Below are positions 50,882 through 59,245 of a DNA stretch of 64,000 nt, one piece after another. Location of the stretch: positions 73,737-137,736 of the forward strand of contig NZ_JACHLI010000018.1 in NCBI RefSeq assembly GCF_014204515.1, read 5' to 3'. The notes beneath the pieces are model-generated. The model did no database searches. It was given only the letters and a program-made list of their open reading frames with translations, and was not told the DNA's origin. Every line of letters starts with the position of its first letter. Position 1 is the stretch's first letter. The position numbers and the translations under genes were made by a program. Source of the stretch: Pseudomonas nitroreducens (GTDB lineage Bacteria > Pseudomonadota > Gammaproteobacteria > Pseudomonadales > Pseudomonadaceae).

Positions 50882-51094
50882 ATGGAACCTACCGACGAAA
50901 TCAAGGACATGACCGTCAGGGGGAAACCTATGCGCCTGCATTGGTACTACTCCGGCAATTCCTGGTACGTAAAGCGCATCCCTCTGCGCAAGACCGACAA
51001 GGTTTACTCAGTGGTTGGTGCTGGCGCTAGCAGAAAAGAGGCCTTAGACGACATGCTCAGGCTCCAGGATCTGGAGTGTGTGGCGACAGCCTGA
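50882..51094 (+). CDS. Small unknown protein
   Basis: It is 70 residues from ATG 50882, chosen because AGGAG lies 6 bases upstream; a GTG at 50828 in the same frame lacks a SD. Aromatic and basic (LHWYYSGNSWYVKRIPLRK), with a helical C-terminus. No family recognised. Confidence 0.6.
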   Translation: MEPTDEIKDMTVRGKPMRLHWYYSGNSWYVKRIPLRKTDKVYSVVGAGASRKEALDDMLRLQDLECVATA

Positions 51095-51159
51095 GCTTTC
51101 GCTTTTGCCTGGCAACTCGCCCGTGGGATGATGGGATTATACCTTCCCGGAATCCCCAC

Positions 51160-52323
51160 ATGAGCAACATGCGCTACTCCTCGTACCATCGTGGTGAAGT
51201 CAACGCCGATACGGTTATCGCGGAATACGCTGGTTTCCTGATGGGCACCTCTACAGGTGACCAGTCCAAGGGGTTCCTGTTCAGCGATCCGATGGATCTC
51301 AACCAGTTCACCGAGAAGTTTGAGGATGAGCTGCCATTCATGATTGACGAACTTGCCAATGGAGAAGCCAGCGAGGAGTCCAATACGGATTTCGGCTCAC
51401 TCGTACTTGCTGGAATGATGTGCTCCGACCTTGGTCAGGAACTCCTGCTTGCGAAGATCACCGATCCTAGTAAGAAAGAGCCGATCTTTTGGCGCCTGTG
51501 CCAAGTGTTTTCTAGACAGCAATACGCGATCAGGAAAGACAAACAGGCAAAGATACTTCGCACCCTAGGGTCAGAGATTGAGTTCTCATCCAGGTTCCAT
51601 CCAATGCCAGCGCTCTTGGACAAGAACCCAGAGATACTGCGAATCTTCAAGGAACTCTTTGGGGCCAAGAAAGCTTTGGCATCTCTCTCACCCCCACAGC
51701 TGCATCGACATTTCGAACTTGTACTCAGCGAACTGGTTTCCGATAGCCAGGCCCTGCCTGGATTTGACGACCTGAGGAGTGGGCGTGTCGACTCGGCCGA
51801 ACTCAAGCGCCGACTCGACGACAAGCCGAATTTCAAGACTGGGCAGACGCCTCTGTCGGAGTTCGGTAAAACCCTACTCGTAAGGCTGTTGGTTGCAGCT
51901 CATGGCCAAGGTAGAGCACTCGCTGCTATCGCCCAGTCGAAGCTCCTAGGCGGGATGAATGCTCTCAACCCCATGCTTCAGGACGCAGACCAGGCGCTCG
52001 AAGAGCTCGGTATCCCAAGTCTCCTGGACTACCTCACGGATAGTGAGAAGAAGCGGTGGCGTGCTTTCGGCCAGGACTATGAGTTCGATGCAAGCCAGGG
52101 CTTTGATCAGACAGATCCCACTCGCGAAGATGTTGGCAAACTGATTGCCCGACTTGCCGTGAAAGGGAACGCGAAGGCATCGGAAGAGCTTAAATCTCTG
52201 CCTGAGGACTTGTTGTTCACCCTGGTGCAAGAGGGAGTCATTCCTGCAGACTTTGCGCTCAAGTGTGAGCATCAGTCTGATCGCATTTTCACTGTAATGG
52301 CGATGAATACATTAGATATTTGA
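51160..52323 (+). CDS. Unknown protein, C-terminal tag family, member 3
   Basis: The 387-residue protein starts at ATG 51160; the frame is open further upstream but without a SD. It is mostly helical with no recognised domain. It ends IFTVMAMNTLDI, with Thr at -10 and LDI at the end like the other members. It is transcribed alone. Confidence 0.75.
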   Translation: MSNMRYSSYHRGEVNADTVIAEYAGFLMGTSTGDQSKGFLFSDPMDLNQFTEKFEDELPFMIDELANGEASEESNTDFGSLVLAGMMCSDLGQELLLAKITDPSKKEPIFWRLCQVFSRQQYAIRKDKQAKILRTLGSEIEFSSRFHPMPALLDKNPEILRIFKELFGAKKALASLSPPQLHRHFELVLSELVSDSQALPGFDDLRSGRVDSAELKRRLDDKPNFKTGQTPLSEFGKTLLVRLLVAAHGQGRALAAIAQSKLLGGMNALNPMLQDADQALEELGIPSLLDYLTDSEKKRWRAFGQDYEFDASQGFDQTDPTREDVGKLIARLAVKGNAKASEELKSLPEDLLFTLVQEGVIPADFALKCEHQSDRIFTVMAMNTLDI

Positions 52324-52381
52324 TCTCTCTTCGCAGATGAATCTTGTTGGGGTAACATGAAGTTGCCTAGCGGGAGGAGCA

Positions 52382-53398
52382 ATGCGAGTTTTGTTTACGT
52401 GGGAGTACGGCTCCTCACTCGAAAGTATTCATTACATGCGCTGCTGTGCGGACACTATTCGCACTCAGTTCAGTGAGGTTTCCATTGTACTGGGCACCTC
52501 CAATGATGTTTACGAGCTGGATGTGTCCTGGGCCGATGAGGTCTATCAGACCAGTAAGATCAGGGTCGAAAGCTCCCACGCGGCTTCCGGGCCGTGGGCA
52601 TACCTCCATCGCGCCGGTTGGACTGACCCTCAGATGCGCGAAGTCGTCTTTGGCGCCTGGGCATCCTTGATTGACCACGCGAAACCTGACGCAGTCTTGG
52701 CGTGCGGTTCACCGAGTTCATTGATCGTTGCCGTTCTGATGGACATCAAGGCTATTCAGATTGGCGACGGCATGCTGGTCTTCGAGACCGCCGACTGGCC
52801 AAGAGAACCGTTCTTTCCTGAGCTTGATGACTGGGCTCACGACCACGGTGGTCTGCTGGTATCGGAGCTCCTGGATCGTCCTGGCCTCGTTTTCTGCGCG
52901 AGCAGCATTGACCGTCCGCGACAGGGCATCAAGCTCAACGTTCTTCCCGCCCTGGAACCCTACTCATCACATGCGACGCAGGCTGAGGTAATTGCCCTCT
53001 GGGATAGGCGCCATCCGCTCGCTCAAGATCTCAAAGACTTCGGAGAGTCCCTTTTCGGCGAGGCCTTCGAGATGCACGAACCACGCAGGTTCTTGGCTAC
53101 GCGGCCGTCGCTACGCATGTACCGACCCTTGCTGATTGGTCATTACGACTCTTTCTGGGTGACGCAGGCTGTCTACCACGGACTCCCTTACTTCGGCATT
53201 CCCAACAACCGCCGAGGTGAGTACATCGCTGGTAAAACCGAGGGGAGGGTGGCCTACCGTCTCGATCCTGACTTCAGCCTTCTCAGGGCGTACCGTGAGG
53301 AGCCTGTGGTCTTTAAGATCCAGGCGCAGGAGCGGATCGGGAAGAAACGGCAGGAATGCTACGACCTCGACGTAGGGATTTCGGCCGTCCTCTGGTGA
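52382..53398 (+). CDS. GT-B-type glycosyltransferase-like protein
   Basis: The 338-residue protein has GGGAGGAGC directly before ATG 52382. The N-terminus (MRVLFTWEYGSSLESIHYMR) and the C-terminal GHYDSFWVTQAVYHGLPYFGIP (residues ~257-278) resemble MurG/macrolide-type glycosyltransferases, where the latter loop holds the sugar nucleotide. Donor and acceptor are unknown; flagellin or phage-receptor modification is possible. It is convergent with the next gene. Confidence 0.6.
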   Translation: MRVLFTWEYGSSLESIHYMRCCADTIRTQFSEVSIVLGTSNDVYELDVSWADEVYQTSKIRVESSHAASGPWAYLHRAGWTDPQMREVVFGAWASLIDHAKPDAVLACGSPSSLIVAVLMDIKAIQIGDGMLVFETADWPREPFFPELDDWAHDHGGLLVSELLDRPGLVFCASSIDRPRQGIKLNVLPALEPYSSHATQAEVIALWDRRHPLAQDLKDFGESLFGEAFEMHEPRRFLATRPSLRMYRPLLIGHYDSFWVTQAVYHGLPYFGIPNNRRGEYIAGKTEGRVAYRLDPDFSLLRAYREEPVVFKIQAQERIGKKRQECYDLDVGISAVLW

Positions 53399-53403
53399 CG
53401 GCC
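53383..53403. terminator. Hairpin across convergent gene ends
   Basis: GGCCGTC (53383-53389) pairs with GACGGCC (53397-53403) around the stop of the glycosyltransferase-like gene, 8 bases before the end of the leftward gene. No T-run; a weak terminator at best. Confidence 0.4.
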
Positions 53404-53410
53404 GGAGCCC

Positions 53411-54790
53411 TCAGATCTCCATCACGTCAGTCATGAACTGAGTAGTGCACTCAGGAAAGACGTCCATCAGCCTCGCTGTTGCATCGGCCGGCGCCCAGCG
53501 GGCAATCGCACGCACCGATTTCTGGCTGATGTCAGGGGCAATTTCCTTGATAATCACCGGGTCTACAGCAATGCACGCGTTAACGATTGCCATCCTGATC
53601 GGTTCCATTTCAGCGGTTGATCCGATCAGGAAATCCAGGCGTTTGCTGCGGGAGAAACTGTAGAAAGTGTCCTTCGTCGGCAGGACTGGGTCGTCTTCTT
53701 CGGGGCCCGTGAAAGCCACGTTTGAGAGCGCCAGGCCGTGGATCGTTTTGCGCAGCCCCTCGGAGTCCAATAGGCCCGACAGTACCTGCTCAGCCTGACC
53801 GGCATTGATGGCAAGTCTTAGGTAAGAGTCCGCGATCCCCATCTCGTCAACACTCTTGAAGATCGTGTCATCCGTGAGGGCCAAATTAGCCAGAACGCCG
53901 GCTTCCTGAGGGGAAGTCGTATTGCTACCGTACATCCTGGCGTACCAGAGCTTGAAACCGTGTGAGTTCAGGGTGGTTTGGATTGCCGGCTCGATCACCT
54001 GTGCGTAAATCTCAGGGTGCACCTCCTGGAGGAGCTCAAGGCGCTGCTCATACCGCCTGTTTGCAACCCGTCCACTCAGATCCTGGATGTATCTGTGGGC
54101 CACATATTCTGGAGTGAAGACCTCGATCAGTTGCTCGTGGGTAAGCGGTTGAAGGCATTCCCCATAGAGGGAGGCAATCTTGTAATCCTCACCTGCTTCG
54201 CGGTACTTGATTACCAAGCCTTGAAGGGCTTCAACCATCTGCAACTTGGCCAGGTTGGCATGGAGCATGTCCGCCCTGGGCAGCGCATCACTTCGAGACC
54301 TGGTTCTGGCGATGTGATCAGTCAACGCGCGCCTGATGTTGTCTTTCGATCCGCAGAAGCTGAAGTCAAAATTCTCGTACTCGAGGATGTTCAGTTTTGC
54401 GCGTGAGTGATCCACGGCGTCGATCAAGTCAGCGAAAGGCTTGTCGCTGAATAGTTCTAGCCCTAAACCAAAAGCAGCTGCCTGGTTCAACATCTTGATG
54501 AGCAAGCTGCTATCCAGCCAGGGGCCACGCTGAGCAGACTTGAAAGTCTTACCGCGCGCCTGAACGGCCACAAGGAATAGACCTACAGCATAGCTTTCCC
54601 TGCTTTTCCCTTGGATCAGGCTGTCAAAGAAGTTGTTGAAGGCCTCGAGGGACAGGTTCGACAGGTCAGCCTGCAGGCGGCTCCAGTCGTTTGGCTCCAT
54701 CTTTCTCAGACGCTGCCCTGCTTCGAAAATCTCCTTCCCAGTCGGTTTCGTGGTCAGGATGCTGGGGCCGATGCCCTGAACTGTGATCAT
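53411..54790 (-). CDS. Unknown protein, C-terminal tag family, member 4
   Basis: It is 459 residues from ATG 54790, with GGAGA about 8 bases upstream; the longer frame has no SD. Mostly helical, no known domain. It ends CTTQFMTDVMEI, with Thr at -10, Met at -7 and MEI at the end. It is divergent from cca and transcribed alone. Confidence 0.75.
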   Translation of the reverse strand: MITVQGIGPSILTTKPTGKEIFEAGQRLRKMEPNDWSRLQADLSNLSLEAFNNFFDSLIQGKSRESYAVGLFLVAVQARGKTFKSAQRGPWLDSSLLIKMLNQAAAFGLGLELFSDKPFADLIDAVDHSRAKLNILEYENFDFSFCGSKDNIRRALTDHIARTRSRSDALPRADMLHANLAKLQMVEALQGLVIKYREAGEDYKIASLYGECLQPLTHEQLIEVFTPEYVAHRYIQDLSGRVANRRYEQRLELLQEVHPEIYAQVIEPAIQTTLNSHGFKLWYARMYGSNTTSPQEAGVLANLALTDDTIFKSVDEMGIADSYLRLAINAGQAEQVLSGLLDSEGLRKTIHGLALSNVAFTGPEEDDPVLPTKDTFYSFSRSKRLDFLIGSTAEMEPIRMAIVNACIAVDPVIIKEIAPDISQKSVRAIARWAPADATARLMDVFPECTTQFMTDVMEI

Positions 54791-54909
54791 ACAGGTTCTC
54801 CGTCGTATCCCTTGATTGTATGGATGGATAGGGCAGTGGAACAACGAATGGCCTTCACGCAGACGGCCTGGAGCATGTACTCTGGTTGAATACAAAGGAG
54901 AGAAGAGCA

Positions 54910-56241
54910 TTGAAGCGATACAGGGTAGGTGGTTTCGTCCGTGACACGCTGTTGGGCCTGGAGCCCAAGGATGTCGACTATGTGGTCGTAGGCTCCTCGC
55001 CGGAGGAGATGATCGATCTCGGGTTTAAGGAGGTGGGCGCCCATTTCCCGGTGTTCCTGCATCCTGATACCCAGGACGAATACGCGCTTGCCCGTTTCGA
55101 GCAAAGCACTGGCGATGGTCACCGCGACTTTTCCTTCAGGTGGAAGGGCGTGACTTTAGAGCAGGATCTGGGTCGTCGCGACCTGACCATCAACGCGATG
55201 GCTATGGATGACGATGGCAAGATCATCGACCCGCTGGGCGGCCAGGCTGACCTCAAGAGCAAGACGCTGCGACATGCCGGCGAGGCCTTCGTAGAAGATC
55301 CTCTTCGTGTTCTGCGAGTGGCGAGGTTTGCTGCCCGCTACCCGGCCTTCACAGTCGCCCAGGAAACGCTCGACCTCATGGAGCAGATCGTAGAGAAGGG
55401 CATGCTCCAGACTCTGTCGGCCGAACGCGTTTGGGCAGAGACGGAGAAGGCTCTGCTGTCCGAGTCGCCTAACCGCTACTTCAACATCCTGCGATACGTG
55501 GGCGCCTTGGAAGTACTCTTCCCTGAGGTTGACGCGCTGAGCGGTATCCCTCAGCGAGTTGACTACCACGCTGAAGGAGATGCTTACTTCCACACAATGT
55601 GCGTGCTCGAAGAGGCGTGCACTCTGACGAAGGATCTGCCGCCGGCCAGGCAGTTGCGGATTCGCTTCGCCGCGCTGGTGCACGACCTTGGCAAGGCCAA
55701 GACACCCAAAAAGTACCTTTGGGGCATGGACAACGAAATGCTAGGCAAGCACCCAGGCCACGAAGCCCCTGAGGTGTTCAGCCCGCTTCTGGATGCGCTC
55801 TGCAATCGTATCCGTGTGCCGGGTTACCTCCGTAAGTTCGGTGCCACGGTCACTGAAGCGCACCAGATCATTCACAAGATCAGCCAGGTGTCTAAGAAGG
55901 GCTTGAACAGGGTCTACGAGACCATCGGCGGGAACCGTGCAATCCGAATGGATGATTACCTGCTCAGCGACATCGCAACGGCTTGTTACGCAGACTCCCT
56001 CGGCCGGCTGATTCTCGGCCCTGATAGGGTGCCGTACCAGCAGCGCTCCTACCCCCAGGCTGACTACTTCGTCGGTGCGATGATGGCTCTGCAGGCAGTA
56101 GAGGCAGGCCCCATTATCCTCAAGCACCTTGAGAAGGGTGGCCAGCAAACTAAGGCCTTGGAGCTGGTGGTTGAGGCCCGTAGAAAGGCCGCTCAGAAGT
56201 ACATCGACGAGACTGCCGGCGGGATCGATTTCCCGCGATAA
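54910..56241 (+). CDS. cca: CCA-adding tRNA nucleotidyltransferase
   Basis: The 443-residue protein starts at TTG 54910 with AAGGAG 9 bases upstream. The start RYRVGGFVRDTLLG holds the nucleotide-binding GG..RD, followed by the metal-binding DVD (residues 21-23) and RRDLTINAMA. An HD domain (ALVHDLGKAKTP) is also present. It repairs or adds the 3' CCA of tRNAs, which fits the nearby tRNA array. Confidence 0.95.
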   Translation: MKRYRVGGFVRDTLLGLEPKDVDYVVVGSSPEEMIDLGFKEVGAHFPVFLHPDTQDEYALARFEQSTGDGHRDFSFRWKGVTLEQDLGRRDLTINAMAMDDDGKIIDPLGGQADLKSKTLRHAGEAFVEDPLRVLRVARFAARYPAFTVAQETLDLMEQIVEKGMLQTLSAERVWAETEKALLSESPNRYFNILRYVGALEVLFPEVDALSGIPQRVDYHAEGDAYFHTMCVLEEACTLTKDLPPARQLRIRFAALVHDLGKAKTPKKYLWGMDNEMLGKHPGHEAPEVFSPLLDALCNRIRVPGYLRKFGATVTEAHQIIHKISQVSKKGLNRVYETIGGNRAIRMDDYLLSDIATACYADSLGRLILGPDRVPYQQRSYPQADYFVGAMMALQAVEAGPIILKHLEKGGQQTKALELVVEARRKAAQKYIDETAGGIDFPR

Positions 56242-56259
56242 GCAGTGTCTTGTAAAAGT

Positions 56260-56279
56260 GTCAATTTACGATATATTGC
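56260..56279 (+). promoter_or_regulatory. GTCAATT-N6-ATATTGC element
   Basis: GTCAATT (56260-56266), 6 bases, ATATTGC (56273-56279), 18 bases after cca and 116 before the XRE-type regulator. Same spacing as five other elements in the window. Confidence 0.4.
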
Positions 56280-56394
56280 AAGGGTCTGGCCTCCCTCAGG
56301 GGAGGCTTAACCCGCCTTGTACGGAGCTCAGCGGGATGTCGAGCACTATCTGGCCGCGTTGCTACTGCAGCCCAGGCCCACAGGCGGGATTTTC

Positions 56395-56985
56395 ATGTCG
56401 AGAAGCGACAGAACCAAGGTTGGCGTTGGCCACCTGATCGATACTATCTGGAAGACCCTTCCAGCTGACCACCCCCTCCGGAAGATCAAGCAACACCTTC
56501 CTCTCCCTATCGAAGAGTCTCTGCTGAAGATCGGCAGCGAGGCTGTCGACTACTGTGTCTCGAAAGGCGCCAAGCCAAACATGACGCTAGATGAGGAGAG
56601 CAGCAAGACCTGGAAACGCCTGGTTGGCGCCTGGGTTCACTACCAGAAGTACAGCGGCAGGGCCACGAAGGTCTCGCGCGCAGTTATCGCTCAGCACGTT
56701 GAAATGGATGCCTCGAGCATCACCAACTTCATCAACGGCAAGCGTGCACTGACACAAGGCGCCTCGATACAGCTGGCCAATTTCTTCGGTTTCAGCCCAA
56801 TCGACATCCGCCCTGACATCGGTTCGCAGTTCGCTCGCAAGCTGGCCGAGAAGGGGCAGCACAAGTCGATCCTGATCGAGCGCCAGCTCAACAGCATTGA
56901 GGCCTTGCTGAAAGAGTCTGAAGCGGCCCCAGGTGACCCGATCTACGGGCACCTGACTGAAATCCGCAATCTTATCCAGGCATGA
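56395..56985 (+). CDS. XRE-type helix-turn-helix regulator
   Basis: It is 196 residues from ATG 56395 (GCGGGA upstream). The N-terminal half is unassigned. Residues ~95-150 hold an XRE-type helix-turn-helix (RAVIAQHVEMDASSITNFINGKRALT), followed by a coiled tail. No protease domain, so it is not a LexA-type repressor. It may bind the GTCAATT-N6-AATTGC element just upstream; this is inference. Confidence 0.75.
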   Translation: MSRSDRTKVGVGHLIDTIWKTLPADHPLRKIKQHLPLPIEESLLKIGSEAVDYCVSKGAKPNMTLDEESSKTWKRLVGAWVHYQKYSGRATKVSRAVIAQHVEMDASSITNFINGKRALTQGASIQLANFFGFSPIDIRPDIGSQFARKLAEKGQHKSILIERQLNSIEALLKESEAAPGDPIYGHLTEIRNLIQA

Positions 56986-57030
56986 CGCTCGGCGCCGGTC
57001 TGCCGGTGCCAGCGTGCTTAAGGAGCAACC

Positions 57031-57444
57031 GTGAAGCGAATCTTGATGTCGATCCTGTCGGCCTGTGCCCTGGCCGGTCTGGCCGGGTGCGCCACGCCCG
57101 AAAACCCGAAGTTGATCACCCAGGTTCCCGAGGTGAAGGTCTCGGCGTCCAACTCCATGATCATCAACGGCCGCCAGGCTGTGGTGCAAGGCTTCGAGCA
57201 GTGCAAGCCGGCGCACGGAGTAGGCGAGTATCTTCTGAACCCCATCGATTGCATCATCATTCGCAGGGGGGATACCGAGGTGAAGGTGTCCGTGACCATC
57301 ATGGGTGATGCCACGACCCCTACCTTTACGCTCTACGAGGTCTGGAAGGTCGACCGTCATGTCGACTTCATCAACCTGGTGCGGCCCAGTGGTGAGCTGG
57401 CCGGCCGGCTTTACCCAGCCGACACTAAACTCCGCCACCTGTAG
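57031..57444 (+). CDS. Small lipoprotein of unknown function
   Basis: It is 137 residues from GTG 57031 with AAGGAG upstream. The signal ends LAGLAGC (Cys20). A short folded domain follows, with Cys in QCKP and DCII that may form a disulfide. No family recognised. It ends at a strong bidirectional terminator. Confidence 0.75.
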   Translation: MKRILMSILSACALAGLAGCATPENPKLITQVPEVKVSASNSMIINGRQAVVQGFEQCKPAHGVGEYLLNPIDCIIIRRGDTEVKVSVTIMGDATTPTFTLYEVWKVDRHVDFINLVRPSGELAGRLYPADTKLRHL

Positions 57445-57459
57445 GCGGAGCAGCAAAAG

Positions 57460-57488
57460 AAAAGGCCAGCTCGATGAGCTGGCCTTTT
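57460..57488. terminator. Bidirectional intrinsic terminator
   Basis: A 13-base perfect stem AAAAGGCCAGCTC / GAGCTGGCCTTTT with a 3-base loop. It serves both the lipoprotein gene and the leftward tRNA-Asn. Confidence 0.92.
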
Positions 57489-57494
57489 GCATTC

Positions 57495-57570
57495 TGGCTC
57501 CGATTCCTGGACTCGAACCAGGGACACGATGATTAACAGTCATCTGCTCTACCGACTGAGCTAAACCGGA
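57495..57570 (-). tRNA. tRNA-Asn(GTT)
   Basis: A 76-base tRNA on the minus strand: acceptor TCCGGTT/AATCGGA, anticodon loop CTGTTAA (anticodon GTT), T-loop TTCGAGT, encoded GCCA. It is a single-gene unit with its own promoter and terminator, 16 kb from the main array and in the opposite direction. Confidence 0.96.
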
Positions 57571-57581
57571 ACAACTTGGTA

Positions 57582-57609
57582 ACGATACCACATATACGAT
57601 TGCCGTCAA
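57582..57609 (-). promoter_or_regulatory. Promoter of tRNA-Asn
   Basis: Read leftward: TTGACG, a 16-base spacer and TATCGT. Transcription would start about 5 bases before the tRNA 5' end. Confidence 0.65.
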
Positions 57610-57640
57610 TTAATGATTAAAAGAGATTCACTGTACGGTA

Positions 57641-57669
57641 TTGCTATACATGTATGGTTCTAGTATACT
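57641..57669 (+). promoter_or_regulatory. Promoter with palindromes for the four-gene tag-family operon
   Basis: TTGCTA (57641-57646), 17 bases, TATACT (57664-57669). The palindromes ATACATGTAT (57646-57655) and AGTATACT (57662-57669) overlap the spacer and the -10 box, so a repressor could block it. It lies 31 bases before the first gene of the operon. Confidence 0.6.
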
Positions 57670-57699
57670 CACTGGAATTCATACAACAGGAGTTCAACC

Positions 57700-58149
57700 A
57701 TGGCCAGAGCATCCAGAAACGAAGAGGTGATCAACGACCCTACAGTCGTGGCGTGCCTCCACTCGTGCTCGCTTCCTCCTGAATTCCTCGCGGCGGCGCT
57801 TGCTACGCCCAAGACCGAGTTCGGCTCGATCAAGTTCAACCAGCTCGTGGCCTGGCACCCGCCGTACCTGCTGATGCTGATCGAAGAGCTTGGGCGGAAC
57901 AACCAGCATGCCAACATCGGTGAGCTGAACGGACATAGCCGGGGTTCGGTGCTCAAGCAAATGGAGAAGCTTCGCACTGAAGCATTCTGTGATATCGAGT
58001 TCGACCGCTTTTACGATCCGGATACCGATTCCTACCAAAAAATGCACCGGGTAAACAGCTGGGGAATCTTCAACCAGAAGCTTTACGAGCATCTCCGGCC
58101 CTATGTTAGGCTGGTTGTAAAGAACTGGCGGGAATCCAAGTTGAAATGA
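57700..58149 (+). CDS. Unknown protein heading the tag-family operon
   Basis: A 149-residue protein (good promoter, CAGGAG as SD) whose end overlaps the next gene by 4 bases. It has a possible winged-helix pattern (KFNQLVAWHPPYLLMLIEEL ... ANIGELNGHSRGSVLKQMEKL), suggesting an autoregulator of the operon. It lacks the shared C-terminal tag. Confidence 0.6.
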   Translation: MARASRNEEVINDPTVVACLHSCSLPPEFLAAALATPKTEFGSIKFNQLVAWHPPYLLMLIEELGRNNQHANIGELNGHSRGSVLKQMEKLRTEAFCDIEFDRFYDPDTDSYQKMHRVNSWGIFNQKLYEHLRPYVRLVVKNWRESKLK

Positions 58150-59243
58150 CAGAACTGAATATTTCCGGGCTGAGCTTTGATGAAGTTGAACGTCACGCCT
58201 GGGAATATCTCAGCCACCGTCACGGCACTTCGCTGGCCAAGTCCACAGCAGAACTACGCGCTACCCTCGAGAATCTCACCGACGTGTTGGCGGCGCATCG
58301 CACACGCAAAGCGCCGGAGCTAATCGGGGAGGCGTTGAGGACAGGTAACCTAAACCTCGCGGCTCTCCTCGTTTGTCCACCGGAGGAGGGCCTGAGGCCT
58401 TCGGCTTACCAGCCTGGTGAACTAGCGCGTGCCTTCGAGCAGCAGAAGTGCGGGGAGTTCTTGCGCAACCTGGTGCGCCATCTTTCGTTCGACCTCGAAT
58501 TCGTGGATGTCGAACCGCATCCTGCAGCGCTGGCTATCCTCGCTAGAGAGGCAGCTCAAAGCTTCCATGGTCGCACGCCCGGTGAACTTGCGTACCCGTC
58601 AGCCAGGGTTGCTTCTGTTTTCCTAGCTAAATGCACCGCTGAAAGCCTTCAGCAGCCGGTGCCGGCCAAGACCTTTCCCAGGCAAGTCCTCGATGCCTTC
58701 GTTCCTCATGTTCCTCATGGATCGCCTATTCCAGGCTATCTCGGTGAGGGCCTTGGCCAACACCTTCCCAGAGGTTTTGATGCCAGTTTCGAAGGCAGTG
58801 ACTTGCTGGAGGACTCGCGTGCGCTGGTCTTCGAGCTTGAGCGCCAGCTCCCTGGTGTTTTGAAATCGTTCCTTCAGGCCGAAGGGCAGGGTTTTGACCA
58901 AAAGCGTATGGGCTGGCCAGAGAGCGAGTACTACCTCTCGCTAGCGGTACGCACATCCTCAGCTTTTGAAGTGCAGCAGAAGAACCTCTTCGACAAGCCC
59001 AAAGATAAGGAGCTTTCTGCTCTTGGCCGGGCCCAAGCGCTTAACCAGAAGCTTTCGCTGACCTCGGACAGCAAAGCCGAAATTCTCAGGATGCTAGGAG
59101 TGGAGGAGCTCAGTCGACAGGTTCAGACCCGCGCCGACTTCGACTACCTGACGAACCTTGGTTTTGATGACAGGGACTTCGACCATGAACTGCTCCCGGA
59201 CTTCGCAACGACCAATCTGGCCGTTTCTGTTCTGGAGCTCTGA
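58146..59243 (+). CDS. Unknown protein, C-terminal tag family, member 5
   Basis: A 365-residue helical protein starting by ATGA overlap with the preceding gene. It ends LLPDFATTNLAVSVLEL. The tail has Thr at -10 and LEL at the end, and the stretch before it (LPDFATT) resembles the ends of members 6 and 7. No domain recognised. Confidence 0.75.
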   Translation: MTELNISGLSFDEVERHAWEYLSHRHGTSLAKSTAELRATLENLTDVLAAHRTRKAPELIGEALRTGNLNLAALLVCPPEEGLRPSAYQPGELARAFEQQKCGEFLRNLVRHLSFDLEFVDVEPHPAALAILAREAAQSFHGRTPGELAYPSARVASVFLAKCTAESLQQPVPAKTFPRQVLDAFVPHVPHGSPIPGYLGEGLGQHLPRGFDASFEGSDLLEDSRALVFELERQLPGVLKSFLQAEGQGFDQKRMGWPESEYYLSLAVRTSSAFEVQQKNLFDKPKDKELSALGRAQALNQKLSLTSDSKAEILRMLGVEELSRQVQTRADFDYLTNLGFDDRDFDHELLPDFATTNLAVSVLEL

Positions 59244-59245
59244 CC

